DNA from: Macrolepiota albuminosa
Taxonomy: Eukaryota; Basidiomycota; Agaricomycetes; Agaricales; Agaricaceae
Direction of reading: 5' to 3'
NCBI GenBank assembly: GCA_027475525.1
Contig: JAMWFC010000113.1
Location: 992,001 to 1,056,000, forward strand
DNA length: 64,000 nucleotides
The number at the start of each line of letters is the position of its first letter. Positions within the stretch are counted from its first letter, which is position 1. This document shows, in pieces, positions 63,107-64,000 of this stretch. The translations under genes were made by a program, and so were the position numbers. The notes under the pieces were generated by a model. That model had not been told where the DNA came from. It saw only the letters and a program-made list of their open reading frames with translations, and made no database searches.

Positions 63107-64000
63107 TGATGACGCCCAAATCGAGCTGGACGCTGCGTGGACTATCACTAGTGCAGCTACTTAGCCGATATAGCTTTGGGCGTGCTAAGTGTGTGAGAGA
63201 GTCCCGGACAGGTCCCAGAGAACACACGGTAGGCAAGAGGTTGGTGGCAAGGAAAGTGGGTAATTGGAGGCACTTGCGTATGGCTCCAAAACGTGGCTAC
63301 AGGGCGCTAAAAGTTGCTAAGGGGGAGCGCTAAGAGCGTGGGAAAGTCGCTAAGAAAGGCGCTAAGAGGTGCGGGAAAGGGTCGCTAAGAGGCGCTAAGT
63401 GTTAGCACCTAGAACGTAATAATAAAAGGATGAGATTGCTTAGCGGATCTAAGCACGAAAGCCAAGCCGTAGTTGCAAGGCGCTAGAGAGAGAGAGATAT
63501 AGAAAACTAGAGCAGAGTCCCCTTGCTTGACACGGTCAACAAGAGGTAGTCTGTTGCGTATGGAGACCAAAATGTTGGGATACGATCCCTACTGCCAAAT
63601 TGATTCCCTGTACTACTAACAAAAAGTAGGTATTTATAGTAAAGAAAGTTAGCCGACGCTAAGAGGTTAAGTGCCGCTAGAGGGTGGTGAACTGATAAAA
63701 ATGTAAGTATTTATAGTAAAGAAAGTTAGCCGACGCTAAGAGGTTAAGTGCCGCTAGAGGGTGGTGAACTGATAAAAATGTAAGTAAATGTGGTGAATTG
63801 AATTGTATAGTAAAAAAGGTCCATAATGATGCTGTCACGGAAATACTTCATCATTTTCCTTTGTAAGCGCTGCCACTGGCTAAGAGCATTATGCCAGATT
63901 GACTGATGCCAAGTGTCTGTGTAAATGGGTAGCCTCGGAGTGCAAGTGGCAAGGTGCGGCGAGGTGTCAATAGTGGTGCGAAGAATAAGTGGTGCCATAA
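63107..64000. mobile_element. Diverged LTR of the nested-element family, truncated by the window edge
   Basis: It starts TGATGACGCCCAAA like the LTRs at 6522, 35549 and 46546. It shares blocks such as GTCCCGG..AGGTCCCAGAGAAC and GCCGTAGTTGCAAGGCGC in the same order, but is otherwise strongly diverged. It holds at least six CGCTAAG words between 63328 and 63660. The right end is beyond the window, so solo LTR or full element cannot be told apart. Confidence 0.75.
63630..63783. repeat. Exact 77-bp tandem duplication (likely assembly artefact)
   Basis: Copies 63630-63706 and 63707-63783 are identical. It lies inside the diverged LTR. Confidence 0.9.

Noticed and set aside
1..64000. tRNA, rRNA or other structural RNA genes
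   Set aside because: I searched by eye for A/B-box and cloverleaf patterns. Candidates such as GGTTCACGACTCGACC near 47770 lack a supporting stem structure, so no RNA gene is claimed.

Overview
The window is nuclear DNA of a filamentous fungus, almost certainly a basidiomycete of the Agaricomycete type. The host genes have many short GT-AG introns (about 41-110 nt). The gene set fits this: listerin, a CAP10-like GT90 glycosyltransferase, a sphingoid-base phosphatase and COMT-like O-methyltransferases. The mobile elements are fungal chromovirus, Copia and DIRS-like types. About 60 percent of the window is mobile DNA.

Layout. 1-12447: a decayed chromovirus (Ty3 type) on the minus strand, broken by a solo LTR (6522-7471) and another insertion (about 7926-8634). 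It runs off the left edge and carries an extra ORF downstream of its chromodomain integrase. 13274-19537: a young Copia element with 301-bp LTRs identical by eye, a TTAAC target duplication and one intact 1830-aa ORF. 20661-31617: a host island with a GNAT acetyltransferase, O-methyltransferase 1 and an 18-exon listerin (LTN1) gene. 32134-49922: a decayed DIRS-like tyrosine-recombinase element split by a GC-rich segment, which is itself split by a nearly intact LTR element (35549-47483). 50680-62850: a second host island with CAP10/GT90, a flavin-reductase-like gene, a dead M43 metalloprotease, a sphingoid-base-phosphate phosphatase, O-methyltransferase 2 and a SEH1-like fragment. 63107-64000: the start of another LTR related to that of the nested element.

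Two results stand out. First, the nested LTR element carries, between integrase and its 3' LTR, a six-exon gene on the opposite strand. It predicts about 706 aa with a CX2CX8CX8CX2CX6C motif, coiled coils and an acidic region; I do not recognise the family. Second, there are twelve exact tandem duplications, every one 77 bp long, all in repetitive or intergenic DNA and none in a host gene. This is what unmerged k=77 contig overlaps look like. Removing them rejoins several broken element ORFs, so those breaks should not be read as biology.

Host genes look functional except for a one-base frameshift in LTN1 exon 15 and the dead M43 gene. The two O-methyltransferases share an identical nine-exon structure including a 14-nt microexon, so they are paralogues from duplication. 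Exon coordinates were deduced by hand from splice signals, reading phase and family motifs; no search was run.
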